A DNA stretch of 64,000 nucleotides from Strigamia acuminata. Taxonomy: Eukaryota > Arthropoda > Chilopoda > Geophilomorpha > Linotaeniidae. A program made the position numbers and the translations under genes. Each line of letters starts with the position of its first letter. Position 1 is the stretch's first letter. Positions 1 through 9,555 of this stretch are shown here, in pieces. Location of the stretch: contig OX442324.1 in assembly GCA_949358305.1 (NCBI GenBank), forward strand, positions 3,788,001-3,852,000, in the 5' to 3' direction. Below the pieces are notes generated by a model. That model saw only the letters and a program-made list of their open reading frames with translations. It was not told the DNA's origin and did not search any database.

Positions 1-593
1 TCCATGCATTAATAGTTATGTGTGTTTAACATAAATTTAAATTCAGGATATTTCCCTTCCCTCCTTTTTCACTCGCCTCAAACTCGATTTTTTTTTTTGG
101 CCACAGAATAAAGTTAACATAGCCAAACATACAGTAGATTGCAGAAACAGCACGTGCTGTATTTCATTTAAAGATCAAATAGCAACAGTCGTTTTCTTAT
201 TGTCAACTTTAAATTGGTTAACAAGATTAAACACTCACAAGGGGAGAGCACCAATAAGCTATCACAGATTGTTGTAATATTAAACAAGAAGGATTGTTAT
301 ATCATGCTGAATGAGACCCTAAAATAATTTCATTCCATGAACAGCCAACAATGCAAACAATGAGCTGAAAGTTGGCACTATTTTGTCTGTGTATACATCA
401 AATCTGAGCAATCAGGCCTAGTGTATGAATACTGTAAACAACAGTTGCTAGGTAAAAAATAGTTCCAAGATCCAAGTTCAATTTTATCATTTGAGATTCA
501 ATGATGTCATTTCCTCTTTTGATATCACATGACATATGACATCAGAACTTTGTTCAACAACATGACTGTCTTCATGAAGACAATAATAGTTTG

Positions 594-665
594 TAGTGGT
601 GGTTCAGTGGTTAAGGCAATGGACCAGGAATCTTTCCACACAGGTTCAAATCCTGTTGGGTGTGA
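594..665 (+). repeat. tRNA-like Pol III module in left palindrome arm
   Basis: It carries an A-box-like TGGTTCAGTGGTTAAGG (from 600) and a B box GGTTCAAATCC (643-653) inside a perfect ACAGG/CCTGT T-stem with a 7-nt loop. The acceptor stem does not pair, so this is a tRNA-derived, SINE-like head rather than a working tRNA gene. Confidence 0.7.
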
Positions 666-835
666 ATATATTTACATTTATTTTTTGTTAAATTTTAGCA
701 GTTATTTTAATGTTTGTAATTTTATATTTGTTTCCAGAAAATTTTAATTTGGTTAATTTTAATTTTTTAACAAATATAAAATTACAAACATTAAAATAAC
801 TGCTAAAATTTAACAAAAAATAAATGTAAAAATTT

Positions 836-907
836 TCACACCCAACAGGATTTGAACCTGTGTGGAAAGATTCCTGGTCCATTGCCTTAACCACTGAACC
901 ACCACTA
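836..907 (-). repeat. tRNA-like Pol III module in right palindrome arm
   Basis: Mirror copy of the left module, with the B box at 848-858 on the minus strand. The two modules point towards each other across the spacer. The acceptor stem is unpaired here too. Confidence 0.7.
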
Positions 908-1499
908 CAAACTATTATTGTCTTCATGAAGACAGTCATGTTGTTGAACGAAGTTCTGATGTCATATGTCATGTGATATCAAAAGAGGAAATGACATCAT
1001 TGAATCTCAAATGGTAAAATTGAACTTGGATCTTGGAACTATTTTTTACCTAGCAACTGTTGTTTACAGTATTCATACACTAGGCCTGATTGCTCAGATT
1101 TGATGTATACACAGACAAAATAGTGCCAACTTTCAGCTCATTGTTTGCATTGTTGGCTGTTCATGGAATGAAATTATTTTAGGGTCTCATTCAGCATGAT
1201 ATAACAATCCTTCTTGTTTAATATTACAACAATCTGTGATAGCTTATTGGTGCTCTCCCCTTGTCAGTGCAATTGACCCTTTAACCGCATCACTTATTAT
1301 TATAGCGGTTTCAGCACTTTAAATATAAATAGATTTATGTAAAAAAATTTCGGAAATGAATGCTTAAGCGGATCTATCAGAGAACCCACAAAAGTTATGC
1401 GGAATTACGAATTAAATAATAACTACTATAAATCTCTTGATAGAACCTAGATTTAGATGTTGAATTCAATCGGTTTGGCCAATTTAAACGTTTATCTTT

Positions 1500-1795
1500 G
1501 TGTTCTTGATCAATTTAGACATTTATTTTAGTCATTTTGTTCAATTTAGACATTTATTTTAGTCGTTTTGTTCAATTTAGATACTGAATTCAGTCGTTTT
1601 GTTCAATTTAGATACTGAATTCAGTCGTTTTGTTCAATTTAGATACTGAATTCAGTCGTTTTGTTCAATTTAGATACTGAATTCAGTCGTTTTGTTCAAT
1701 TTAGATACTGAATTCAGTCGTTTTGTTCAATTTAGGTATTGAATTCAGTCGTTTTGGTCAATTTTAGACCCACGTTGTAAAGGATACCGCGTTCA
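1500..1795 (+). repeat. 31-bp-period tandem array element, copy 1 (8 units)
   Basis: CAATTTAG recurs at 1511, 1542, 1573, 1604, 1635, 1666, 1697 and 1728, exactly every 31 bp, with most units ending CAGTCGTTTTGTT. The 5' lead-in is TTCTTGATCAATTTAGAC and the 3' tail is TTTAGACCCACGTTGTAAAG followed by GATACCGCGTT. Lead-in and tail recur at copies 2 and 3. Confidence 0.93.
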
Positions 1796-2509
1796 ATTAG
1801 CATCCCACACTCAATAAGAACTTTTACGGTAAATTTACATTTTTGGGTTGAAGAGCCCCTGAATAATACCATGATGTGGCGCCATATTTGAACTGACAGT
1901 TATGACCATTGTTATAAATCGAGAGTAATGCTTTGACTAAATGACGCAACAAACAAAATTTAAATGTGGTGTGCCAATCACTAGCAAGGTTCACTTTTAA
2001 AGTGTTTCATTTTTGAGTATTCACCCTCTGTATTAACCGATCGCCCATGGGCCCAAAAATTCCACCAACCAACTGTTTAATTTTTTAGAAATATTTCATA
2101 CTATTTTATTAACACGAGTACTTTAATTTAAAAAAATAACCACTTTAATGTGAAGAAATATATCCACCTATATATAATTTGTGTCATTTGTTAAGTACTA
2201 ACATTACTCTTGACTCAGAAAAAACCCATCTGGATAATTTTGTAATAGAAAATGTATACAAAACCAGAACAAATTTTGCTCTTTATTTCCAACGAAAAAA
2301 TGGGACAAAATAAGACGTAAATCTTTTGATATTCTCGAATTCCATTTGCCATGACCTCGCCAACGTGGGTCTATAGAAAACTATTGTCCAAACAGGAATG
2401 TTGTTTTTTGTTGTGAAATATTTCAATGCACCTACCTATTTAAATATTTCAGTGCACTTATTTTGCAGAAACTAAAGTAACTTTTTCAATTTAGTTAATG
2501 TTTTCTCAC

Positions 2510-2641
2510 CTGTTTCCCTTTGAAGTCGATGTTAGTACGAACAGGGCGATGGTGTAAAGGAAGTGGGGACCGGAAATTACTTCCTAGTGGAGCTTTTGGA
2601 TGTTCTTTGTCCCCTTGCATTAGTTTTCGCAGTGCATGTAA
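2510..2641 (-). CDS. CA10: CA10/11-type carbonic anhydrase-related protein, exon F (C-terminal part of CA domain)
   Basis: 44 codons, phase 0 to 0, between a ..ctttttgtag acceptor and a gtgaga donor. It begins LHALRKLMQGDKEHPKAPLG, continues SNFRSPLPLHHRPVRTNIDF and ends KGKQ. This aligns with the last CA-domain strand of CA10 (MHSLRLLSQ...[20 protein letters not shown]). HPKAPLG and HRPVRTN are, as I recall them, protostome CARP wordings. The exon has no stop codon and ends at a good donor, so the roughly 20-residue family C-terminus must be encoded further left. I scanned 1-2509 on the minus strand by eye and saw no convincing terminal exon, so it is probably outside the window. Confidence 0.94.
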
Positions 2642-2690
2642 CTACAAAAAGAAAATATAATAAAAAAAAAATAAATATATGTATAAGAAA

Positions 2691-2722
<32 letters not shown>

Positions 2723-3477
2723 CAGTGAAAATATCAACAAATGAAATTTCAAATAAATATTATGCAACGTGTACAAAACCAACCATAACATTCATTCCTC
2801 ATGTCAAACATTAAAAAAAAAATGCTGAATTGGATTTTTTTTCCCTTTTAAAATCCCCCATAGAAAAGCAAGAAAAATCACTTTGCAAACATAAAAAAGA
2901 AGGATAAAAAAAAAATGGACGGTGCACCAGCTGCCAGACCATTTGACACCTCGGTGAAATATTAGGTAATTACTAAACAATTTCTTCAAAAATCCAGCCC
3001 ACCAGAAATAGGAAAAATTCCATCCCATCCATTGTCGCTTTTTAAATAGCAGCAATATCTCAAATTTTGTAATCAACTCGTTTACAAGGTGCCATCCGAA
3101 AACAAGACGTCTCGAATTACATTAAACCCTCATCACCACCAAAGGATTACCAAAAAACCATCAAGATTAATGATGTAATGGGGAATAAATGGCACTCAGA
3201 TTACTCGTCCTGAATACCTTTTGTAGCCAACTTTCTTTTAATCTACAATATAAACCGTCAAAGATGTCCCACGCCTAAAATGTAAATGTAAATGGGATTT
3301 GGAATATTATTCAACGAGGTCAACGACTAAACGCAGCCCTAATATCCAAGCGCTTCCGAACACGCATCAAAAAAATTATTTGAAATTAGCTAGAAAACTT
3401 GTCCCAAGATGCACAACTTAAGTGATAAATGTGTGAAGACTTTTTACACCTGTGCCAGGTTTAAAGCCGCACTCTCA

Positions 3478-3715
3478 AGTGCATATTTGCACTTCAGATG
3501 TGCATATTTGCTTATAAAATTGCATATTTGCCCCTCAAATGTGCATATTTGCTCCTAAAATTGTACATTTGCCCCAGAAAATGTACATTTCTGCCCCTAA
3601 AATGCCAATTTCTGCCCCTAAAATGCCAATTTCTGCCACTAAAATGCAGATTTTGGCCTTAAAATGTTCATTTTTGCTCTACAATGTACATTTTTGGCCT
3701 TAAAATATGCCAAAG
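3478..3715. repeat. Degenerate minisatellite, roughly 20-22 bp period
   Basis: About eleven drifting units of the form (T)GCATATTTGC..CCCTCAAAT / CCAATTTCTGCCCCTAAAAT. The left units carry GTGCATATTTGC and the right units GTACATTTTTGGCC, so the array has diverged along its length. Confidence 0.8.
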
Positions 3716-4420
3716 AGGATCTGTGTACCTAAAAAAACATTTTTTTGCATCTAAATTCACCATATACGATTGAGTAAGAAACGGCCCAATGGTTAATACA
3801 GACTATAGTGTCTGTCCACACTCCACAGCTTGAGTTAAGCTCAATGAGAGTAGAAAAAAGTCGTTAGTTACCTATAAGGGTTGACGTGTAATAAATGAGT
3901 AATTGCAGTTCTTAAAGATTTAGAAGAAAAAAATGTCGTTCAATTAACTGCTAACATATTCGTTGTTATCAGCACAGCCTCAAATCTCAAGAGTGAATAA
4001 TTCAAATGTTGTAATTATATTTCAAAGATTCAATTTTGTTCTACTCTGCACTTAGGTCGCCATGTTTCATTACCACAACCAACACCAGGGGAACTCTTAA
4101 GCGCCAACCGCAACAAGGCCAAGCAAAACCACATTATGCTCAAATTATCACAACTATCTAATCACTCTGACATTAAAACAACTATTCAAACTATGCCAAC
4201 AATGTATATTTAAAGGCGAGACAGCGGAAATCGAAAAAAAAAAAATTCAACTACAAAATGTAAAAAACCAAAAAAAAAAAAAAAAAAAAATTTGGATTTG
4301 TCAGAACCAAAGTAAAATGATAAAGTGATTTTAATGACACCAATGGCGCTCTAAACTACAAGCAATAAATCAATGAAAAACCATAGGCCTTTCGACCAAA
4401 AGATAATCTTCAGTGGTCAA

Positions 4421-4635
4421 ATGTTTATTGAAATTATATCGCAATGTATTTTGAAATGCATCGAGTCTCACGAAAACGCATCTTGTAATACATTGGTTTG
4501 CAAATGATAATAAATTTTGTAAAATATATTACGAAATGCATCCCCAATATTATTAATTTGTCAAATATGAATTTTCAATTTTATTCTCAAATGCAATAAA
4601 TTTTGGAATACATTTTTGAACCATATAGAACCTAC
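4421..4635. mobile_element. AATGCATT MITE family, copy near 4.5 kb
   Basis: It contains GAAATTATATCGCAATGTAT, GAGTCTCACGAAAACGCAT, TTGCAAATGATAAT, ACGAAATGCAT and the terminal TTTTTGAACCATAT, the same blocks in the same order as the full-length copy at 42447-42694. Confidence 0.75.
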
Positions 4636-5419
4636 CAATACCAATTTAGCGAGATACCGTATTTTTCAAGTAAAAAGATGGAAATTAGGTGCAATTACGC
4701 CTTGCGACAAGAGAAAATAATAAAAACAACACCATAGAAGCCAGAGATTTAATGAAACAGCATATATATTTTTAAAGGTGCAGCTGATGAGGATATACAA
4801 TGGGCCTTTGAACGTTAAAGGAATGTGTTCATAAAAAAGCGCCTTCGCCACCAACCCTGGCGACGACATACTACAGATGGATGAATGGTAGGTGAAGGGT
4901 GAACGTAATTTCTCGCTTGAGCAGGTGATAAATTCTGAGGGCGGCGTATATTTCTTTTTCAAACTCTGTCGACGAGTGACTCGATTTTACACGGGCAAAG
5001 GATTAAGTGTACCGAGTTCCCATTCGGCAGACGCACGCAAAGCTTACGTATGAGAAAGAAAAAAAAATGACTTAAATCTTCATGAAAAAATTGATGTCCC
5101 AAAAGAGAATAAGAAAGAAGAAAAAGAAAAAAAAAAGTTGAAGAAAAAAAGTGATTGCAGATGAAAATGCCAACGTTTGGGAATTGCTTATCTCGACCAA
5201 AATCGTTCCAAATCAGCAACAAAAAATTACTGTGTATACAAATACCTAAGTTACCTTCAAATTGGTTAAGATAAATCTACTTACATTTTTTAAGCAGATA
5301 ACCTCGTTTTCGCTCCAAGGAATGACGTTTTTTACGTCATATTTCACTTAAGTTAGTCCATTTATTTGGCTTAACAGAGCGTTCTCGTGAAACCCAATGC
5401 ATTTCAAAATAAATTGCAA

Positions 5420-5590
5420 TACAGTCGAACCTCTTTAAAGTACTAGTTTTTATTAATTAAATTGGACAAGCCTATAGTTAACAACATTTATTGCCTAGCT
5501 GTAATATAATTTTGATACAACAAACTTTCGTTATAACGAACCGATTTTTCGGGTCTCTTGCGAATCGATATAACGTCCGATTTCTAGGGG
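5420..5590. mobile_element. Pogo-like fragment inserted in an AATGCATT MITE remnant
   Basis: TACAGTCGAACCTCTTTAAA at 5420 follows directly after CCCAATGCATTTCAAAATAA (5394-5413), which is AATGCATT MITE sequence. TATAACGAACCGATTTTTCG and TCTTGCGAATCGATATAACG follow. The far end is not recognisable. Confidence 0.55.
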
Positions 5591-5847
5591 TCCCATTTAA
5601 GTTGATCAGATTACCAAAATATGTGATATTCTATGATGATAGTTTTGTAAGAGCGCTACCTGGTGCTCAGCGACTTTAGCGTTAAATAAAATTGTAACGG
5701 GACTTCCGTAGTAACCCTTATATAGTATGGTTTAGTTTTTGTCTCTCTCCTCACCAATCCTTCAAAATACATCAAAAATACAAAAAGAAAAGAAAACAAA
5801 GCATTTTGTATGCTTATTTTGTCTTAATTTTATTAATATAAATTTGG

Positions 5848-5905
5848 GGGCCCCCCCATTTAGAGTACCGGTGCCCAGGGCCCCGAAAGAAGCTTGCTGG
5901 GCCTA
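5848..5905. mobile_element. Possible hAT-type terminal fragment
   Basis: An abrupt G/C-rich block, GGGGGCCCCCCCATTTAGAG then TACCGGTGCCCAGGGCCCCG and AAAGAAGCTTGCTGGGCC, inside AT-rich DNA. It resembles GGGCCC-rich hAT ends known from other animals (from memory). No partner end was found. Confidence 0.3.
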
Positions 5906-6149
5906 TTACATTCACTCTTGCTTGTACTAATACTTAAATGCGCCGTCCCGGAGTGTGATTAATCGTGACCATATTTCATGCGTTTTTATACATCCGAAAA
6001 ACATAAAAAGTTTCAAGTGTTCTAGTTGGTTCCTGAATTAACTTAGTAAGTCATCTCAAAACACTTCAATTGAAATAAAAATAAAATAGCCACTTATTTA
6101 TGGGTGTTGTGTGTAAATTGTTATTATTATTGTTATCATCATTACCTAC

Positions 6150-6304
6150 CTGCTGTTTTGTTATATAAATAGGCTTATTAAGGATGATCCACGTGACAGT
6201 TTCGTGACATCCGGGCATTGTGGTGGAACCCTCATACGTCATAAAAAAATCCGTATCTGGCAGCAGTTGGCGGATGGATATATTCTTGACGGGGGCTTGC
6301 TGTC
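6150..6304 (-). CDS. CA10: CA10/11-type carbonic anhydrase-related protein, exon E
   Basis: 155 nt, starting with 2 nt of a Gly codon and ending in phase 0 at gtaggt; the acceptor is ..ttttgccag. The protein runs GQQAPVKNISIRQLLPDTDF, then FMTYEGSTTMPGCHETVTW and IILNKPIYITKQQ. YxGS(T/M)T-x-P-x-C-x-E-T-x-(T/S)W-I is the diagnostic alpha-CA block containing the equivalent of the Thr199 gatekeeper. The Cys is the second member of the expected domain disulfide, and NKP(I/V)YIT is typical of CA10/11. The NIS sequon adds another possible N-glycan. Upstream lies a 9.7-kb intron. An out-of-frame open frame on the plus strand across the same DNA has no support. Confidence 0.96.
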
Positions 6305-7511
6305 CTGGCAAAACAGAAAACAAAAAAAGTATGAAAACAAACAAAAGGGAAAAAAAGAAGTAAATAAAAATGTATTAAAGAGCAGCAAACAAAGCACTTT
6401 AACGATATTTCCTGTACTTTAAGCACTTCTTGCTCTTTTTATTTTATTTTATTATTACTGTATTAATTATTATTAATTATTCGCCACACCTTATTACTTG
6501 AATAATAATAAAATACGGAGTAATAATTTAAAAATGGAAATTAGCAAAATTCAGCACCTTTTGGTCTTTCAAACAATTCTAGACCACAGTCACCGCCAAA
6601 AAATTACAAACCATAAAATGATAATATAATTTTTTTTATTTTAGTTAAAAAAAAACGTTGTTTTTGTGATAAGGTATGTTCATACACACTAACAATTTTC
6701 GCCGGTAAAATGGCACTTTTATTATCACACTGTACGCATAACCGTAAAAAAGGAATTAAAACTTAATTGCCTGGAAAAAATAAATATCAATTGCCGCAGA
6801 GAGGGATAAACTTTTCTCATCTACAACTGTCTCGAAGAATAAATCTTAAAACATAAATATATGTTTAAATAAAAATTTTCCAAAAAAAAAAAAAAACTAA
6901 ATCCAGTTAAAGAATTTATAAAGAAAAAAAAATAAATTCTGCCTTTTAATTATCATTTAAATTACCCCTTTTCAAGGAATTAGATCAACAATTTTTTGTT
7001 TGTTTATAATTACAAATTACAACACCGTGACAATTGCAATCTATATTGAAATTCGGAATGTAAAAAAAACCCGCCACCCAAAAAAATAAATAAAATAAAA
7101 TAAAACAAAACAAAAAAAAAACAATTTGTTTCTTTTTCTTGCCAAAGATTAATGCGGTGCAGTTCTAAAAAGACATAGTTACACTAAACTTCTGGTAGTA
7201 TGAGAGCTCCCACTTGCCCTTCTTATCAACAAGTGATCGATTGGCACTTGAATTATGCAACGAGAAGGCTCTATTTATACAATCGCTACAGGCGGGAACC
7301 TCTTGTAGTAACAAAAAAAATAGATATTCATTTCACCTAACCCCCGAGCCGCTGCAGGAGACGTGGAAAAAAAGGGTGGATACAAATGTTCTGTTTTTGT
7401 GGCTAGACAAATATTTTGACGAATGGTGGCCAAAACTGCATCGAAAAAATTTTGGCTGCCATCTTGAATGAAGTTTTAATGCCCAAAGAAAATATTGTTA
7501 TCTAATCAAGA

Positions 7512-7768
7512 CCCATGTATGGTTCAATACATTGCACTCCAACATGTATATACTGTAGCATTTCGCGAAATTAAATATAAGCCTATTATTTGTACATTAA
7601 ATAACTCATTTCATAATGCAATTGAAAAAATACATTTTAAAAATGCACTCATACTTGACAAATAATGCATTTTACAAAATATATTATCGTTTGCCAAAAA
7701 GGTATTACAAAATTCATTCTCGTGAAACCCGATGGATTTAAAAATACATTGCAAGAGAATTTCAATGC
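7512..7768. mobile_element. AATGCATT MITE family, copy near 7.6 kb (opposite orientation)
   Basis: It starts CCATGTATGGTTCAATACATT, includes AGCATTTCGCGAAATTAA, TTATTTGTACATTAAATAA, CATTCTCGTGAAACCCGATG and ends in GAATTTCAATGC, reading in the reverse direction to the 4.4-kb copy. Confidence 0.75.
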
Positions 7769-9288
7769 TAAATTATAGAAAAAAAAATAAAAAAAAAAAT
7801 AAAAAAATAAAAAAAATTATTTTTTATAAAAATCTGAATAAAACTCGTGCAGATTTGTGAAAATTAGTTGACCAATAAAGGCACGAAAGCGCTCTAAAGA
7901 AAAGGGATAAAAAGAGGCGCATTCTAGGGACATAAATGTCAGTAATAAACACACGTTTTCATATTTCACACCATCTTCCCTCCTTCAACTAATATTATGG
8001 CTGGAAAAAACCTAAGTGGGAGAGAGATTTTTACGATAGTTACCCCTAGCGGCATAAAATACCATTAATGGCTGAATATTTATATATACACATTCATTTC
8101 CCCCCAACCAACCCCGAGCTCAACATCCATTACTTCCCAAACACAAATAAAACGGGCAAAGTTAACACGAACAAAATCAAAAACTTTAATGCTTTCCAAC
8201 ATACAAAATAATAATTAAAACTCTTTAGAAAAATAACAAAACAAAATACATCCTACAAAAAAAAAGAAATAAAAAAAAAGAAAAAAACCATTAATTAGCT
8301 AGTCTCAAGTCTTAATTGCAGTAGCTATTTATAACTGATGTAATCAGGACAAAAAGTAGAACAAAAAAATATGCCTAATTTCCTGTGACTTATCCCGCTG
8401 TCAGAATTAAATGATAAAGATTAAAAAAAGAAGCATTTTTTTCAATTAGCTTTTATAAGGAAGTTCGTGTAGCTCACATCAATAAAAAAAATCATTTCCT
8501 ACCTCATCTTCACTAACTATGACATCATTAGTATGACACGAACTCATTGGTATTCGAAAAGCATAGCCCTGTACTCTCTAATTTCGCTCCTTGTTTCCGC
8601 CTTAATTTCCTTCGTGTCTTCAACCCTTATCTGTTCCTCCCTTTTTTTTCTTTCTTTCTTTCATACACTCGCTTTTACACTTCATTTGAGATCGATAGGG
8701 GCGACAGCGTCAATCAGACGACACCTACCGTGTAATTGGGGTTGATTGGAAAAGCAAACAGTAGAAGCGCCTAACTCCAATTCTCCCAATCGGGGTCTCT
8801 AGCGGCAACCACCAAAACCTTTAACATACACTGAGAAAATCCAATCAACTTTTTCCGCATGAATGAAGATTGTTTAAATATTTCATTTTTCGCTTTTTAC
8901 TCTAAAGAGATTAGAATTTAGAAAATCCAATTTTTTTTTTTTTTTATGAAAAATTATTTACGAGGTTTTCTGCAGCCAGCATGATACTTCGAGAGAAAAA
9001 TTATATATGTACCTCGTTAAAATATTTATTTTAATAGTAATTCCTTTCAATTGTGCTTCAACCCAGTGATGGCTGAAAGATTAAATGCAATGTTGTGATG
9101 TATCATGAGATCTTGTGCCAAATTCGACATACCGAGCAGATCAAACATCAAAATATAATCAAAAGATGGAAAAAAAATTATTTTGCTTTTCTAATCTAAG
9201 GAATGTAGAACTACAAAGTAACAATAACAATATAACAATATAAATGGATCTACTAGCATGTAAAATTAGTAAATTAATAAATTACTAC

Positions 9289-9555
9289 GTTTACATGGTC
9301 AGTTTTCGAGAAAGTAAAAATCCGAATTTTACTTTACTGGATAATATTTAATTTTGTGAAGTAAGGTTTTTTCTTCAAAAAATACTGATTTTAGATACAA
9401 TAAATTGAAGAAGTAACATGTAAACATGTCTGCTTTGGGCAAACGAGGAAATTCCATTTGCACGAAATTAAATTTTTGCTGCAGCAGTCACATGTTTATA
9501 CCAGAAAAATAAAATTCTATTTTTCACTTATCTGGAAACCAGTGTCCATGTAAAC
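9289..9555. mobile_element. Inverted-repeat element with GTTTACATGG ends
   Basis: Left end GTTTACATGGTCAGTTTTC; right end reverse complemented GTTTACATGGACACTGGTTT. An internal ACATGTAAACATGT near 9416-9429 suggests two units or a foldback. A related fragment is at 58139-58170. Confidence 0.6.

Larger units (their letters stand above)
232..1269. repeat. Giant near-perfect palindrome (foldback element), arms 232-732 and 769-1269
   Basis: The sequence from 232 reads outward-in as the reverse complement of that ending at 1269: two 501-bp arms around a 36-bp A/T-rich spacer. Differences between arms are few (for example gaatatattt versus gaaaattttt near the tRNA-like part, and one T/C in the CTTTGTTC segment). 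The outer ends read CACT(C/G)ACAAGGGGAGAGCACC. No clear target-site duplication could be seen. The mirrored open frames at 529-747 (+) and 688-972 (-) are simply the two arms. Confidence 0.95.
1..2509 (-). other. Probable intron downstream of exon F (left edge of window)
   Basis: No coding exon was recognised here on either strand. It contains the 1.04-kb palindrome (232-1269), the first copy of the 31-bp-period element (about 1500-1795), and otherwise plain AT-rich DNA. Because exon F ends in a splice donor, this stretch is read as intron rather than 3' flank. Confidence 0.6.
2642..6149 (-). other. Intron between exons E and F (about 3.5 kb)
   Basis: Bounded by gtaggt (at 6149 going down) and ..ttgtag (at 2642). 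It holds A-homopolymers near 2694-2722 and 4260-4290, a degenerate roughly 21-bp minisatellite (3478-3715), one AATGCATT MITE copy (about 4421-4635), and a second fragment of that family interrupted by a pogo-like piece near 5420. A G/C-rich possible hAT-terminus fragment lies near 5848-5905. No open frame with protein character was seen. Confidence 0.85.

Noticed and set aside
643-653. Functional tRNA gene
   Set aside because: B box and T-stem are good, but the acceptor stem does not pair and no proper anticodon arm could be drawn.
529-972. Two open frames on opposite strands with almost the same protein (72 and 94 residues)
   Set aside because: They are the two arms of the palindrome read in mirror image. 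The shared peptide is the translated tRNA-like module, not a gene.
1500-1795. CRISPR-like array (regular 31-bp spacing)
   Set aside because: Repeats are directly adjacent with no unique spacers, in a eukaryotic intron; this is a tandem minisatellite.
1-2509. Terminal CARP exon in the left edge
   Set aside because: The family C-terminus usually has a Cys-Pro followed by a Tyr-x-x-Asn-x-Trp-like end; I found no minus-strand frame with this after an AG acceptor.
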